Assembly (NCBI GenBank): GCA_965217195.1
Contig: CBDCHL010000003.1
Location: 744,001-808,000, forward strand
Reading direction: 5' to 3'
From: UBA6623 sp965217195
GTDB lineage: Bacteria > Acidobacteriota > Terriglobia > Bryobacterales > UBA6623
Length of the DNA stretch: 64,000 nucleotides
Every line of letters starts with the position of its first letter. Positions within the stretch are counted from its first letter, which is position 1. Below are positions 8,166-17,272 of the stretch, one piece after another. Made by a program: the position numbers and the translations under genes. The notes beneath the pieces were generated by a model, which was given only the letters and a program-made list of their open reading frames with translations, was not told where the DNA came from and made no database searches.

Positions 8166-9818
8166 CTAAATCGTCGCAGTGATCTCGCCCAGCTTCTTGG
8201 TGAGCAACTGATTCTCACGATAGTCAATGGGGATGATTACCAAGCTGGGGCCTTGTTCCAAGAAGGCTTTCTCCAACGTATCCTTCAATTCCACACTGCG
8301 CTGCACCCGGTGGCCCCGCCAACCGAAGGCATGCGCAAGTTCGAGCCAGTCAGGATTTCCGAAGTCCAGGTTCGTACTGCGCCCGAACTGGTTTTCCTGT
8401 TTCCAGGCGATCAGCCCGTAGCCGCCGTCCTCCCAGAGCAGGACGACCAGATTGCTGTTCAATCGCCGCGCGGTCTCCATCTCCTGCACGTTCATCAGAA
8501 AGCCACCATCGCCGGCGATCGCCAAAATGCGCCGATCGGGAAATACAAGGTTCGCCGCGATCGCGCCCGGCAGTGCGAAACCCATCGAACAGAAACCATT
8601 CGGAATCAGGCAGGTGTTCGGCTCGTGGCAATGGTAGTGCCTCGCTATCCACATCTTGTGCGCTCCCACGTCGGACAGCAAGATGTCGTAAGCGCCGAGC
8701 ACTTGGCGCGCGTCCCACACCGCTTTTTGGGGTCGGATAGCACTCTCCGTATCGTCGTCCTTATGTTCTTCGAACTCGGCCTTCATCTCCGCACGAATCC
8801 TGCGCTGATACGAAAGATCGAACTCCGGCAACCCGTAGCGATCGAGCCGCTCGTTGAGCATCCACAGGGTGTGTGCCAGATCGCCGATGAGTTCGACCTC
8901 CGGATGATAGTTCGCGTCGATCTCAGCCGGCAGGAAATCGGCGTGAATGATCGGCTTGTCTTGCTTTGGGTTCCAAAGCCGCGGCTGGTACTCGGCCATG
9001 TCAAAGCCCAGCGTCATCACCAGATCGGCGTTATCGATCGCAAAAGACACTCGATCCTTTGTTCCCAGTCCGATCGTGTAAAGACAGTACTCGGCGTCCA
9101 CGTCGACGCAGCCCTTGGCCATAAAGGTGCTGATCACGCCGATGCCGGTGCGCCCGCAAAACCGCCGACGCTGCTTGCTGGCGCGTTTGCGGATGGCGCC
9201 ATTGCCGGCGAGGATGACCGGTCTTTTCGCCTTCTTCAATTGCTCGAACGCACGATCAACGATCTTGTCGTCCGGGACTGACCGGCGGAAACGCTTCGGC
9301 TTCAAGGGGTGGGTAACCGCCTCCGCCTTGGCAATGTCTTCGGGAAGCTCGACGTGGACTGCACCGGGCTTCTCCGTACGCGCCAGCCGGACTGCTTTTC
9401 GCACCACCTCCGGAATCGTGTTCGGATGCAGAATGCTGGTAGCCCACTTCGTGACCGGCGTGAACATCGCCACGACGTCCATGATTTGGTGCGATTCTTT
9501 GTGCAGCCGTTGAGACGAACCCTGCCCCGTCAGCACCAGCATGGGTGCACGATCCATGTTGGAATCAGCCACACCGGTGATGAGGTTCGTCGCCCCCGGG
9601 CCCAGCGTGCCCAGACAGCCGGCCGGATTGCCCGTGAGACGCCCGTAAACCTCGGCCATGAAGGCCGCCCCCTGCTCGTGCCGGGTGAGAATGAATCGGA
9701 TCTTGTCCGACTCCGCGAGCGACATGACGAAATCCGCGTTCTCCTCCCCAGGCACGCCGAAGATATACTCGATGCCTTCTTCTTCCAGACATTTCACAAA
9801 TAGATCCGAGGTTTTCAT
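8166..9818 (-). CDS. acetolactate synthase large subunit-like thiamine-diphosphate enzyme
   Basis: A full-length (550 aa) three-domain ThDP enzyme. The N-terminal Pyr domain has FGVPGEEN and the catalytic Glu of RHEQGAAFMAEVYGRLTG (E48). The middle domain carries RPVILAGNGAI. The C-terminal PP domain has the ThDP/Mg motif starting GDGGFLMN (436-443) and ending in WEDGGYGL. The closest pattern is the AlsS/IlvB group, which condenses two pyruvates to acetolactate for branched-chain amino acid synthesis or acetoin formation. No regulatory small subunit lies nearby, which favours an AlsS-like or uncharacterised role over biosynthetic IlvB. The linker around RKRASKQRRRFCGRTG is unusually basic. 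The sequence does not fit oxalyl-CoA decarboxylase, despite an oxalate-CoA-ligase-like gene at the far end of the window. Confidence 0.85.
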   Translation of the reverse strand: MKTSDLFVKCLEEEGIEYIFGVPGEENADFVMSLAESDKIRFILTRHEQGAAFMAEVYGRLTGNPAGCLGTLGPGATNLITGVADSNMDRAPMLVLTGQGSSQRLHKESHQIMDVVAMFTPVTKWATSILHPNTIPEVVRKAVRLARTEKPGAVHVELPEDIAKAEAVTHPLKPKRFRRSVPDDKIVDRAFEQLKKAKRPVILAGNGAIRKRASKQRRRFCGRTGIGVISTFMAKGCVDVDAEYCLYTIGLGTKDRVSFAIDNADLVMTLGFDMAEYQPRLWNPKQDKPIIHADFLPAEIDANYHPEVELIGDLAHTLWMLNERLDRYGLPEFDLSYQRRIRAEMKAEFEEHKDDDTESAIRPQKAVWDARQVLGAYDILLSDVGAHKMWIARHYHCHEPNTCLIPNGFCSMGFALPGAIAANLVFPDRRILAIAGDGGFLMNVQEMETARRLNSNLVVLLWEDGGYGLIAWKQENQFGRSTNLDFGNPDWLELAHAFGWRGHRVQRSVELKDTLEKAFLEQGPSLVIIPIDYRENQLLTKKLGEITATI

Positions 9819-10119
9819 CTGAATGAACGATGTCTGCTTGGCCGCAAACTTTTGGGCTTCAGTCTAACAAGCCCCCGGAGCAGGTAGTGAATCGCGCCGT
9901 AAACCGGGAGAATTCGTTGAGCCTGTGCCGCCGATTCGAAGCGACGCATTTGGCGCTCCTGCCGAAGACTAGATCTTCCCCTTGTGAGGACCGATGGGCT
10001 CTGTGGGCAAACCTATGCTTCACGAGTAGCCGAAGGTCCCTCGTGCCGCTTGCCCACACTAGAATGTTCGACGAAGAGGCATCAACGTCGTTCAGGGCGA
10101 AGATTCATCCGTGCCCGAA
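9819..10119 (+). other. intergenic gap with no recognisable feature
   Basis: Three hundred bases between the 5' end of the ThDP enzyme gene and the 3' end of CRTAC1 copy 1. The promoter of the minus-strand ThDP gene should lie in its left part, but I see no clear consensus boxes, hairpin or open frame worth calling. Confidence 0.4.
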
Positions 10120-11967
10120 TCACGGGGAAGGCGGGTTTTTCGAGCGTGGCTGCGCCCCAGGGCCGGAGGTCCCGACCTTTCCAACACCCTCTTCCAGGTA
10201 ATAGATCCGGTCTGCCGCAAGGTTCTCGAAACTTTCTATCGTGCCGCTGGGCCAGCGAATTTCCAGTTGGTCGATGGTCCGCGCCGAACCTAGGCCGAAG
10301 TGAAGACGGAGGTCGTTTTGGGAAATATAGCTGGAGCCGCTCCGCACTTCGTCAATCTGGGAGTGGTCGCCGACGACGACTCGGACACGCGCGCCGATGG
10401 CGCTCCGATTCGAAACGGTGCCGATACATTTGACCTTGATCCAGTGCCCGCTTGAAGTCCCGTCGTTGCGAAGCAAAGTCGGAAGATCGTTGATGTTGCT
10501 CACCACGACGTCCACATCGCCGTCGTTGTCGAAATCGCCGAATGCGCACCCGCGGGATGACTTTTCCAAGAGCAGCCCCGGTCCTGCTTGCAAAGAGATG
10601 TCCGCAAATCGCCCGTTGCCCAAATTCTTATAGAGAATCTTGCGCTCCTTGTACTTGAGCCGTGGAAACCACTGGTGGATTTCCGGGTAAATGTGACCGT
10701 TGGCCAGAAAGATGTCTTGCCGGCCGTCGTTGTTGACGTCCACGAAACCGGCGCCCCAGCCTAGGAAACGCGTATTCGCCCCGATTCCCGACTTGTAGGT
10801 CGCATCTTCGAAGAGGTTGTCGCCGACATTGCGGTACAGACTCGCTGTATCGTCGGAAAAGTTGGTTTTGACGATATCCAGCCGGCCGTCATTATCGTAG
10901 TCGCCCACGCCAACTCCCATGCCGCCCTGCTCGACCCCGTCTTCGTTATAAGCACAGCCCGCCTCGACACCCATCTCGCGAAATGTCCCATCTTGGTTGT
11001 TGCGGTAAAGAAGGGACGGTGCGGAATCGCAAGCGACATAGATGTCCGGCCAGCCGTCGTTGTCGAAATCGGCCGCGACCGCCGCAAAGCCGTAGGATCC
11101 GCGCGGGCGCCAGTCCTTATCCACAAAAGACGCCGTCTCAGGGCCTTTGGGACGGTCGACGCCGGCCTTCACGGTTACATCCTCGAAGGTGCCGTCACCG
11201 CGGTTTCGATATAGCAAATTCGTCCCGCCGTTGAAGCCCCTCGGACCGCAGGGAGTGGAAACACCGTTCAGCTGACAATACTTACTGCCTCTGCGTCCCG
11301 GATCCTCTTGCGGGTCGAATTGGATGTAGCGGGCCACAAATAGGTCGAGGTAACCGTCCCGATCGTAGTCGAGAAAACAGCAGCCTGTATTCCATTGGCG
11401 GCTGTCCGTGCCCAGCCCGGTTTCTTCGGTGACGTCGACAAACGTGCCGTCGCCTTGATTGCGATAGAGGATGTTTTGTCCCCAGTAAGTCACAAATAGA
11501 TCATCAAACCCGTCGTTGTCGTAGTCGCCGACACAGCAACCCTGTCCCCAGCCCGATCGCGTCAGGCCTGCCTTGACCGTGACGTCGGTGAAGGTCCCGT
11601 CGCGGTTGTTGTGGAACAAGCGATTGCCGGCCCGAGGGGTTGCGTCATCGAAGTCGAAGGCGCTGCCATTGACGAAAAAGATGTCGAGCCACCCGTCATG
11701 GTCATAGTCATAGAAGGCAACCCCGCATCCCGTCATTTCCAGCAAGAAATCCTTTTGCTCGGGCTTGCCGCAAACGATCGGGACATTCAGCCCCGCGTCC
11801 GCCGCAACGTCGACGAAGTGAGCCGCGGGCCCAGATGGCGATTGCAGCATAGCGGCCAGCGCACGGTTGGGATGTCGCGAAGCACACGAGGCAACGATTT
11901 GCTCGGCGACTACTGTGAAACTCGAGCGGTAGATCGACCGAATGAATCGACGTCGTGACCACCTCAT
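10120..11967 (-). CDS. CRTAC1 family protein (FG-GAP repeats + ASPIC/UnbV), copy 1
   Basis: A 615-residue exported protein. The N-terminus is basic (RWSRRRFIRSIYRS). The body is a series of FG-GAP/VCBS-type calcium-binding propeller blades with loops such as DYDHDGWLDIFF, DYDNDGFDDLFV, DYDRDGYLDLFV, DFDNDGWPDIYV and DFDNDGDVDVVV. The C-terminus is an ASPIC/UnbV domain (SAIGARVRVVVG then LRLHFGLGSARTIDQLEIRWPSG). In animals the CRTAC1/ASPIC domain is extracellular; the bacterial role is unknown. Its ATG overlaps the TGA of the upstream TPR gene by four bases (ATGA, 11964-11967), which indicates translational coupling. This is the first of three TPR+CRTAC1 pairs in the window. Confidence 0.88.
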   Translation of the reverse strand: MRWSRRRFIRSIYRSSFTVVAEQIVASCASRHPNRALAAMLQSPSGPAAHFVDVAADAGLNVPIVCGKPEQKDFLLEMTGCGVAFYDYDHDGWLDIFFVNGSAFDFDDATPRAGNRLFHNNRDGTFTDVTVKAGLTRSGWGQGCCVGDYDNDGFDDLFVTYWGQNILYRNQGDGTFVDVTEETGLGTDSRQWNTGCCFLDYDRDGYLDLFVARYIQFDPQEDPGRRGSKYCQLNGVSTPCGPRGFNGGTNLLYRNRGDGTFEDVTVKAGVDRPKGPETASFVDKDWRPRGSYGFAAVAADFDNDGWPDIYVACDSAPSLLYRNNQDGTFREMGVEAGCAYNEDGVEQGGMGVGVGDYDNDGRLDIVKTNFSDDTASLYRNVGDNLFEDATYKSGIGANTRFLGWGAGFVDVNNDGRQDIFLANGHIYPEIHQWFPRLKYKERKILYKNLGNGRFADISLQAGPGLLLEKSSRGCAFGDFDNDGDVDVVVSNINDLPTLLRNDGTSSGHWIKVKCIGTVSNRSAIGARVRVVVGDHSQIDEVRSGSSYISQNDLRLHFGLGSARTIDQLEIRWPSGTIESFENLAADRIYYLEEGVGKVGTSGPGAQPRSKNPPSP

Positions 11968-12959
11968 TGCAGCGGGCCGACTCTACGCGACTGTGAGGGC
12001 TTTGCCGCGCCGGCGTTCAGCGTTCTGAAGGTCTCTAGCGCAGCTCGGGATTCCTTGTGTTTCCCGAGCCTCCGGTAAGCCCCGGAAAGCACGTAAAAGA
12101 ATTCCGGAATCTGGTCGTTAAGGGCGATTGCGCGCTGCAACGACTGCACACACTCATCCCAGCGCTCCAGACCGCGGTAGGCCTTAGCTTGCTGAAAATG
12201 GGCCTCATCCGATTGCGGGTTGTAAATCGTCGCCTGTTGGAGTAGTTTCAGCGCTTCCGCGAATTCTCCACGACGATTATAAAAGGCCCCAAAGTTGATA
12301 TAGGGCCATGCGGAAGGACTGGGCTGCTTTTCGTTAAGCTCGATCGCCTTGACGAAAGCGTCCTTCGCATAAGAGATCTGAGTGGTCGCCTCGTAGGCTA
12401 AGCCGAGATTATGGTAGGCCTTTACATAGACAGGATCTAATCCAATAGATCTCTGAAGGGTCGTCACTGCGCGACCGTACGCTCCTTGTTCATAGTAGAC
12501 GCGGCCCAAAGCATAATGACTCTCGGCCGACTTCGGGTTCAATTCGACCGCCAATGCCAGTTCTTTGGCTGCCAAATCGAGGCGATTCACAATGGTGAAG
12601 TCCATGCCCAAGACCTTGTGGGCCTCCGCATTATTGACATTGATGGAAAGCGACTTGGACAGCAAGCGGATCGAGGGCCAGATCTTGTGGAGGCGAAAAT
12701 AGACGTAACCTAGTTGATAGAGCCCTTCCCACGATCGCGGGTTTTCTGCAAGGTAGCTTTCGAGACGGTCGCCCGCTTGCTCGTAGTTCCCCGTGCTAAT
12801 CAGCCGATCGAACTCGGCGATTTCCGTGTTTGGCGCGGCTGATGTCGGGTAAGTTGCGATGGCCCACGATACCAGGCACAACCGGAAGGCTCGGTTGAAC
12901 ACCGGGGCCTGCCGCCGGTTCCGTGCCCCCCCAGCTCCACGAGTGAACCGATACACCAT
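11964..12959 (-). CDS. exported TPR protein paired with CRTAC1, copy 1
   Basis: A 331-residue protein with a basic N-terminus and a hydrophobic export segment (LCLVSWAIATYPTSA), then about seven tetratricopeptide repeats from residue ~55 to ~310. Clear examples are WEGLYQLGYVYFRLHKIWPS, AESHYALGRVYYEQGAYGRA and VKAYHNLGLAYEATTQIS. TPRs form a superhelical scaffold for protein binding, here presumably in the periplasm. The gene is translationally coupled to the CRTAC1 gene (4-bp overlap) and diverges from the cytochrome gene at 13068, with only 108 bp between the two starts for both promoters. The exact ligand is unknown; a role as partner or assembly factor of the CRTAC1 protein is inferred from the pairing. 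Confidence 0.85.
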   Translation of the reverse strand: MVYRFTRGAGGARNRRQAPVFNRAFRLCLVSWAIATYPTSAAPNTEIAEFDRLISTGNYEQAGDRLESYLAENPRSWEGLYQLGYVYFRLHKIWPSIRLLSKSLSINVNNAEAHKVLGMDFTIVNRLDLAAKELALAVELNPKSAESHYALGRVYYEQGAYGRAVTTLQRSIGLDPVYVKAYHNLGLAYEATTQISYAKDAFVKAIELNEKQPSPSAWPYINFGAFYNRRGEFAEALKLLQQATIYNPQSDEAHFQQAKAYRGLERWDECVQSLQRAIALNDQIPEFFYVLSGAYRRLGKHKESRAALETFRTLNAGAAKPSQSRRVGPLQ

Positions 12960-13067
12960 GAGTCGGTAGAAACTCTCAACGCGCCGGCACCGGAGCTCGA
13001 CGGGGGTCGACTCCGGGGACGCAAGTTAGTGTAGCAGCGGCAAGAAAACGTATGGTAGTCTGCTGAT

Positions 13068-15599
13068 ATGTCGGGTTTGCGCGTCGCGTTGCTCGTTGCC
13101 GGTAGTCTCGCACTCCTGTCGGCTGAACCTCCGCCAGAATTTGAAAGGGACGTCGCTCCGATCCTCCAGCAGCGCTGCTGGTCGTGCCACGGTGCCGCCG
13201 CCCAGACATCCGGTCTGGATCTGCGCACTCTCAAGTCAATGTTGAAGGGGGGCAGCCACGGGCCTGCTCTCGTCAAGGGTTCAGCGGAGCAAAGCTCCAT
13301 CTATCGACGAATTGCCGACAAGTCCATGCCCTTCGGCGGGGAGGGCCTCAGCGAAACAGAGACCCAAATCATCCGTGAATGGATCGACGCCGGGGCTCCG
13401 GGTCCTCGGGAAGAATCGGCGGCTTCCACATCGGAGGCCGGGCAGGGCCACTGGGCGTTTCAGCCGCCTATGCGTCCCGAGATTCCCAAGGTCAAGAATG
13501 CTGCTTGGGTCCGTTCGCCGGTTGACGCGTTTGTTTTGGCTCGACTCGGGGAAGAGGGGATCCGGCCGGCCGCGCCCGCGGATCGCGCAACGCTGCTGCG
13601 CCGGACGTATCTGGACGTCATTGGCCTGCCGCCCACGCCGGAGGAAGTCAGCAGCTTCGTAAATGACAAATCAGCAAATGCCTACCAGGAAGCCGTGGAT
13701 GGCTTGCTGGCGCGTCCCCAGTATGGGGAAAGATGGGCGCGACACTGGCTCGATCTGGTGCGTTACGCCGAATCCAACGGCTACGAGCGAGACAGAACGA
13801 AGCCGCACGCCTGGCGTTATCGCGATTACGTTATCGATGCATTCAACCGCGACAAGCCCTACGATCGGTTTCTGACCGAACAACTGGCCGGGGACGAGCT
13901 TGCGGATTCCAACGCGGAGGCTCAGATCGCGGCCACCTTCTTGCGTTTGGGCACGTGGGACGATGAGCCCGCCGACCCCAAAGTGGACCGCTATGACCAG
14001 TTGGACGACGTGTTAGGCGTAACCGCGACGGCCCTCATGGGCCTGACGCTCCGCTGTGCCCGTTGCCACGATCACAAGTTCGAGCCGCTTACGCAGAAAG
14101 ACTACTACCGCCTGTTGGCGGTCTTCGAACCCCTTAAGCGTCCGCAAGACGGGCAAGCCGATCTTGATCGGCTCGCCGGTACCGAAGAAGAGCTGTCCGA
14201 CTATCAAATAGCGACGGCCGAGGCGGATGATCTGATCGCTCCCTTCCAGCGGCAAGTCGAAGACATTGGAAAAACGATCCAGAAGCGGTTGTTCGCCAAG
14301 TCCGAGGTCCGGCAAGATCTTAGCTGGCTGGACCACGCCGAAACAGTGCTGGCTTTTCGTACCGACCCCAAGAACCGCACCCCGAAGCAGAAGGAGCTGA
14401 TCGAAGGGTTCAACGAACGATTGGACCTCGAGACCCGAGCGGAAGCGAGCGGGAAGGAGAAGCTCGAGTTGGAGGGCTTGCAAGAGAGAATCAAGGCCGG
14501 CAACGACGCTCGTCCCCCGGAGCCGCCGCGGGCTTATGTCTGGTACGAAGACGACCCGGAGCCTCCGGTGAGTCGGGTGTTGCTCCGGGGCGACGTCAGT
14601 ACCCCGGGCGACGAAGTGCAGCCCGGGGTGCCGACCGTTCTGGCAAGAAGCCAACTCGAACCGCCTCAAGCGACCAAGAAAACGACGGGGAGGCGGCTCT
14701 GGTTGGCTCGCTGGGTGACCGCCCCGGACAACCCTTTGGTTGCGCGAGTGATGGTCAACCGCCTTTGGCAGTGGCATTTCGGCGAGGGGCTGGTGGCCAG
14801 CGAGAGCAACTTCGGCTTAATGGGGAAGAGGCCCAGCCATCCGAAACTTCTCGACTACTTGGCGACGGAGTTCGTGAGTTCCGGCTGGAGCGTGAAGCAC
14901 ATTCATCGCTTGATTTTGAATTCCAGTACCTATGGGCTGGCTTCGAGTTGGAACGACAAAGCCGCGGGGATCGACCCCGAGGGCGAGTTGCTTTGGCGCT
15001 GGACACCGCGCCGTCTGGAAGCCGAGGTCATTCGCGATTCCTTGCTCGCCATGGGCAAGCGCTTGAACCTCAAGATGGCGGGACCGAGCGTCTACGCGTC
15101 TCTTCCGTCGGCTGTACTGGAAGGCCAGTCGAGGCCGGGCGAGGGTTGGGGTAATTCCGATGAGAACGAAGCGGCCCGTCGCAGCATTTACATCTTCGCC
15201 AAACGAAGCTTAGCCGTCCCGGAGTTGGAGGTGCTGGATGCTCCGGATACGACGTCGAGCTGCGAGCAGCGCATGGTCTCGACGACAGGCCCGCAGGCGC
15301 TCACGTTCCTGAATGGGGACCTCACCAACGAGCAGGCTCGGCATTTGGCCTCCCGTTTGCAAAGCGAAGCGGGTGCGCAAATTGGTTCGCAGGTGGAACG
15401 CGCCTTCCGGTTGGTCCTGAGCCGGCCGGCGACCACCAAAGAGCGCAAGGCGGTGCTGGCTTTCCTCAAGGCCCAAGAACGGAAGATCAAGGCGGACCCC
15501 GGAGCGGATGAGCTTGCCGACGACGAAGCGGCGCGCCGGGCGCTCGAAGCCTTTTGCCTGGTATTGTTGAACAGCAACGAGTTTTTCTATCTGAATTGA
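13068..15599 (+). CDS. PSCyt1-DUF1549-DUF1553 (planctomycete-type cytochrome) protein, copy 1
   Basis: An 843-residue exported protein with a signal peptide (VALLVAGSLALLSA). It has an N-terminal cytochrome-c-like PSCyt1 domain containing the haem motif CWSCH (residues 37-41), a DUF1549/PSCyt2 domain (WARHWLDLVRYAESNGYERD, and a second CXXCH, CARCH, in LRCARCHDHKFEPLT), an internal coiled-coil region, and a C-terminal DUF1553/PSD1 domain (VMVNRLWQWHFGEGLVAS, GPQALTFLNGD). These proteins are abundant in planctomycetes and acidobacteria and are thought to be periplasmic electron-transfer or oxidoreductase components; no reaction is established. The DUF1501 gene follows 19 bp downstream, forming the usual pair. 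It diverges from the TPR gene at 12959. Confidence 0.9.
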   Translation: MSGLRVALLVAGSLALLSAEPPPEFERDVAPILQQRCWSCHGAAAQTSGLDLRTLKSMLKGGSHGPALVKGSAEQSSIYRRIADKSMPFGGEGLSETETQIIREWIDAGAPGPREESAASTSEAGQGHWAFQPPMRPEIPKVKNAAWVRSPVDAFVLARLGEEGIRPAAPADRATLLRRTYLDVIGLPPTPEEVSSFVNDKSANAYQEAVDGLLARPQYGERWARHWLDLVRYAESNGYERDRTKPHAWRYRDYVIDAFNRDKPYDRFLTEQLAGDELADSNAEAQIAATFLRLGTWDDEPADPKVDRYDQLDDVLGVTATALMGLTLRCARCHDHKFEPLTQKDYYRLLAVFEPLKRPQDGQADLDRLAGTEEELSDYQIATAEADDLIAPFQRQVEDIGKTIQKRLFAKSEVRQDLSWLDHAETVLAFRTDPKNRTPKQKELIEGFNERLDLETRAEASGKEKLELEGLQERIKAGNDARPPEPPRAYVWYEDDPEPPVSRVLLRGDVSTPGDEVQPGVPTVLARSQLEPPQATKKTTGRRLWLARWVTAPDNPLVARVMVNRLWQWHFGEGLVASESNFGLMGKRPSHPKLLDYLATEFVSSGWSVKHIHRLILNSSTYGLASSWNDKAAGIDPEGELLWRWTPRRLEAEVIRDSLLAMGKRLNLKMAGPSVYASLPSAVLEGQSRPGEGWGNSDENEAARRSIYIFAKRSLAVPELEVLDAPDTTSSCEQRMVSTTGPQALTFLNGDLTNEQARHLASRLQSEAGAQIGSQVERAFRLVLSRPATTKERKAVLAFLKAQERKIKADPGADELADDEAARRALEAFCLVLLNSNEFFYLN

Positions 15600-15618
15600 G
15601 TTTGGGAAGGAGGTTCCC

Positions 15619-17091
15619 ATGGGAATCCGGAGCGACGACATGAAGCGTCTTACGCCCTGTGGCCGAACGCGACGGGAGTGGCTGTGGGAAGCGGGCGGCG
15701 GTTTCGCCGGCACCGCGTTGACCTATCTGCTCGCCGGCGACGGTTTTTTCGGCTCGTCTGCTCAGGCCGCGACGGGGGGTGTTCCGTCGCTGCTGGCGCC
15801 GCGGGAGCCTCACTTCCCGGCAAAGGCGAAGGCTTGCATTTTCCTTTTCATGTACGGCGGGCCGAGCCACGTCGACACGTTTGACCCCAAGCCCGAACTG
15901 AACAAACGGCATGGCGATCCCATACCGGCCTTGGACAGCGATCCGCTGCTGAAAGTGCGGAATCCGGGGACTCTGCTTGGCTCGACACGCAAGTTCTCAC
16001 CCCATGGGGAATCCGGCATCGAAGTGTCGGACCTGTTTCCCAATCTGGCACGCCGCATCGACGACATCGCCATGATCCGCGGGACCTACTCCGACAGCTT
16101 TGCCCACGGTTCGGGACTGCTGCAGATGAACACCGGCTCGATCCGCCAGGGCTACCCAAGCTTAGGTTCCTGGGTGACCTATGGGCTGGGGACGGAAAAC
16201 CAGGACTTGCCGGCCTACGTCGTACTGCTGGATCATCGCGGCGGACCCATCTCGGGAGCGCCTAACTGGGGTACGGGTTTCATGCCGGCCACCCACCAGG
16301 GCACTCGGTTTCGGACGACGGGCGCTCCGGTGCTCTACCTGGAGCCTCAGAAGGGCGTAACTCAGAGTCAGCAGCGCGGGCAGTTGGACTTGCTCTCGAA
16401 ATTGCACGAACTGCGCGGCGCTCCCGGGCCCAATGAGCAGGACGAGCTGATGTCGCGCATCGCCAGCTACGAACTGGCATTTCGGATGCAGTCGGCGGCC
16501 CCGGAAGCCGTGGACCTCTCCCAAGAAACGGGGGCGACCCGGCAACTGTACGGGCTGGACGATCCCACCGCGGAGAAATTCGGCAAGAAATGTCTGATCG
16601 CGCGCCGGCTTGTGGAGCGTGGCGTTCGGTTCGTCCAGGTTTATTCCGGCGGCGGACACGGTGACGACACCTGGGACGCTCACAGCAACGTGGACTCGAA
16701 CCACGAGTTGCACGCCGCCGAGACCGATCGATCCATGCACGGCTTGTTGACGGACCTGGAGAGCCGAGGTCTGCTCGACGAAACGCTGGTGGTTTGGGCG
16801 GGCGAGTTCGGGCGCACGCCTACCAGTCAAAACAGCGTGGGCCGGGATCATAGCCCGCGCGGATTCACGACCTGGATGGCGGGTGGCGGAGTCAAAGGCG
16901 GCCAGGTCATTGGCGCTACCGACGAGTTTGGCTACGCGGCTGTGGAGAACAAAGTTCATGTGCACGACCTGCATGCCAGCATTCTCCACCTGATGGGGCT
17001 GGACCACACCAAACTTACCTACTTCCATGCCGGCCGCAACATGCGTCTGACGGACGTCCACGGAAAACTCATTGACGGGCTGGTCGCTTAG
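15619..17091 (+). CDS. DUF1501 Tat-exported protein, copy 1
   Basis: A 490-residue DUF1501 protein, a family in the alkaline phosphatase/sulfatase-like fold superfamily. The N-terminus has twin arginines and a hydrophobic stretch (RTRREWLWEAGGGFAGTALT), suggesting Tat export. Family signatures follow: MYGGPSHVDTFDPKPELN, FSPHGESGIEVSDLFPNLA, VVWAGEFGRTPTSQN and a terminal HDLHASILHLMGLDHTKLTY. The start at 15619 is set by AAGGAGG at 15605-15611. It forms a probable operon with the upstream cytochrome protein. Its TAG stop codon (17089-17091) lies in the terminal repeat of a MITE, so the last codons may have been reshaped by that insertion. The catalytic function of bacterial DUF1501 proteins is not established. 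Confidence 0.9.
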   Translation: MGIRSDDMKRLTPCGRTRREWLWEAGGGFAGTALTYLLAGDGFFGSSAQAATGGVPSLLAPREPHFPAKAKACIFLFMYGGPSHVDTFDPKPELNKRHGDPIPALDSDPLLKVRNPGTLLGSTRKFSPHGESGIEVSDLFPNLARRIDDIAMIRGTYSDSFAHGSGLLQMNTGSIRQGYPSLGSWVTYGLGTENQDLPAYVVLLDHRGGPISGAPNWGTGFMPATHQGTRFRTTGAPVLYLEPQKGVTQSQQRGQLDLLSKLHELRGAPGPNEQDELMSRIASYELAFRMQSAAPEAVDLSQETGATRQLYGLDDPTAEKFGKKCLIARRLVERGVRFVQVYSGGGHGDDTWDAHSNVDSNHELHAAETDRSMHGLLTDLESRGLLDETLVVWAGEFGRTPTSQNSVGRDHSPRGFTTWMAGGGVKGGQVIGATDEFGYAAVENKVHVHDLHASILHLMGLDHTKLTYFHAGRNMRLTDVHGKLIDGLVA

Positions 17092-17271
17092 CCCGCTTTT
17101 CTCGCCAGGTGGCGAGGCGAAGTGCATGAGAGGCCCGTCAGTACGAGGCGCGCGCCGCTTGGCGCGCGCAGGCGTACTTGAACAGTACGGTGAGCACGAC
17201 GAGCAAGTGCAACGAAGTAATGACGGGCCTATCAGGTGCTTCGCCCGTCAGCTGGTGAGAAATGGGGGCTA
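17089..17271 (-). mobile_element. MITE-like repeat, copy 2 (complete, inverted orientation)
   Basis: The reverse complement of this ~183-bp stretch matches copies 1 and 4 almost along its length. Terminal inverted repeats are TAGCCCGCTTTTCTCGCCAG at 17089-17108 and the complement of TAGCCCCCATTTCTCACCAG at 17252-17271. It fills virtually the entire gap between the DUF1501 stop codon, which overlaps its left end, and the SDR start codon at 17273, and so supplies most of the SDR leader. Confidence 0.82.
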
Positions 17272-17272
17272 G

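Noticed and set aside
8166..9818. Oxalyl-CoA decarboxylase partner for the oxalate-CoA-ligase-like enzyme
   Set aside because: The ThDP enzyme has AlsS/IlvB-type motifs (RHEQGAAFMAEVYGRLTG and a GDGG...WEDGGYGL end) and lies ~53 kb away; nothing links it to oxalate.
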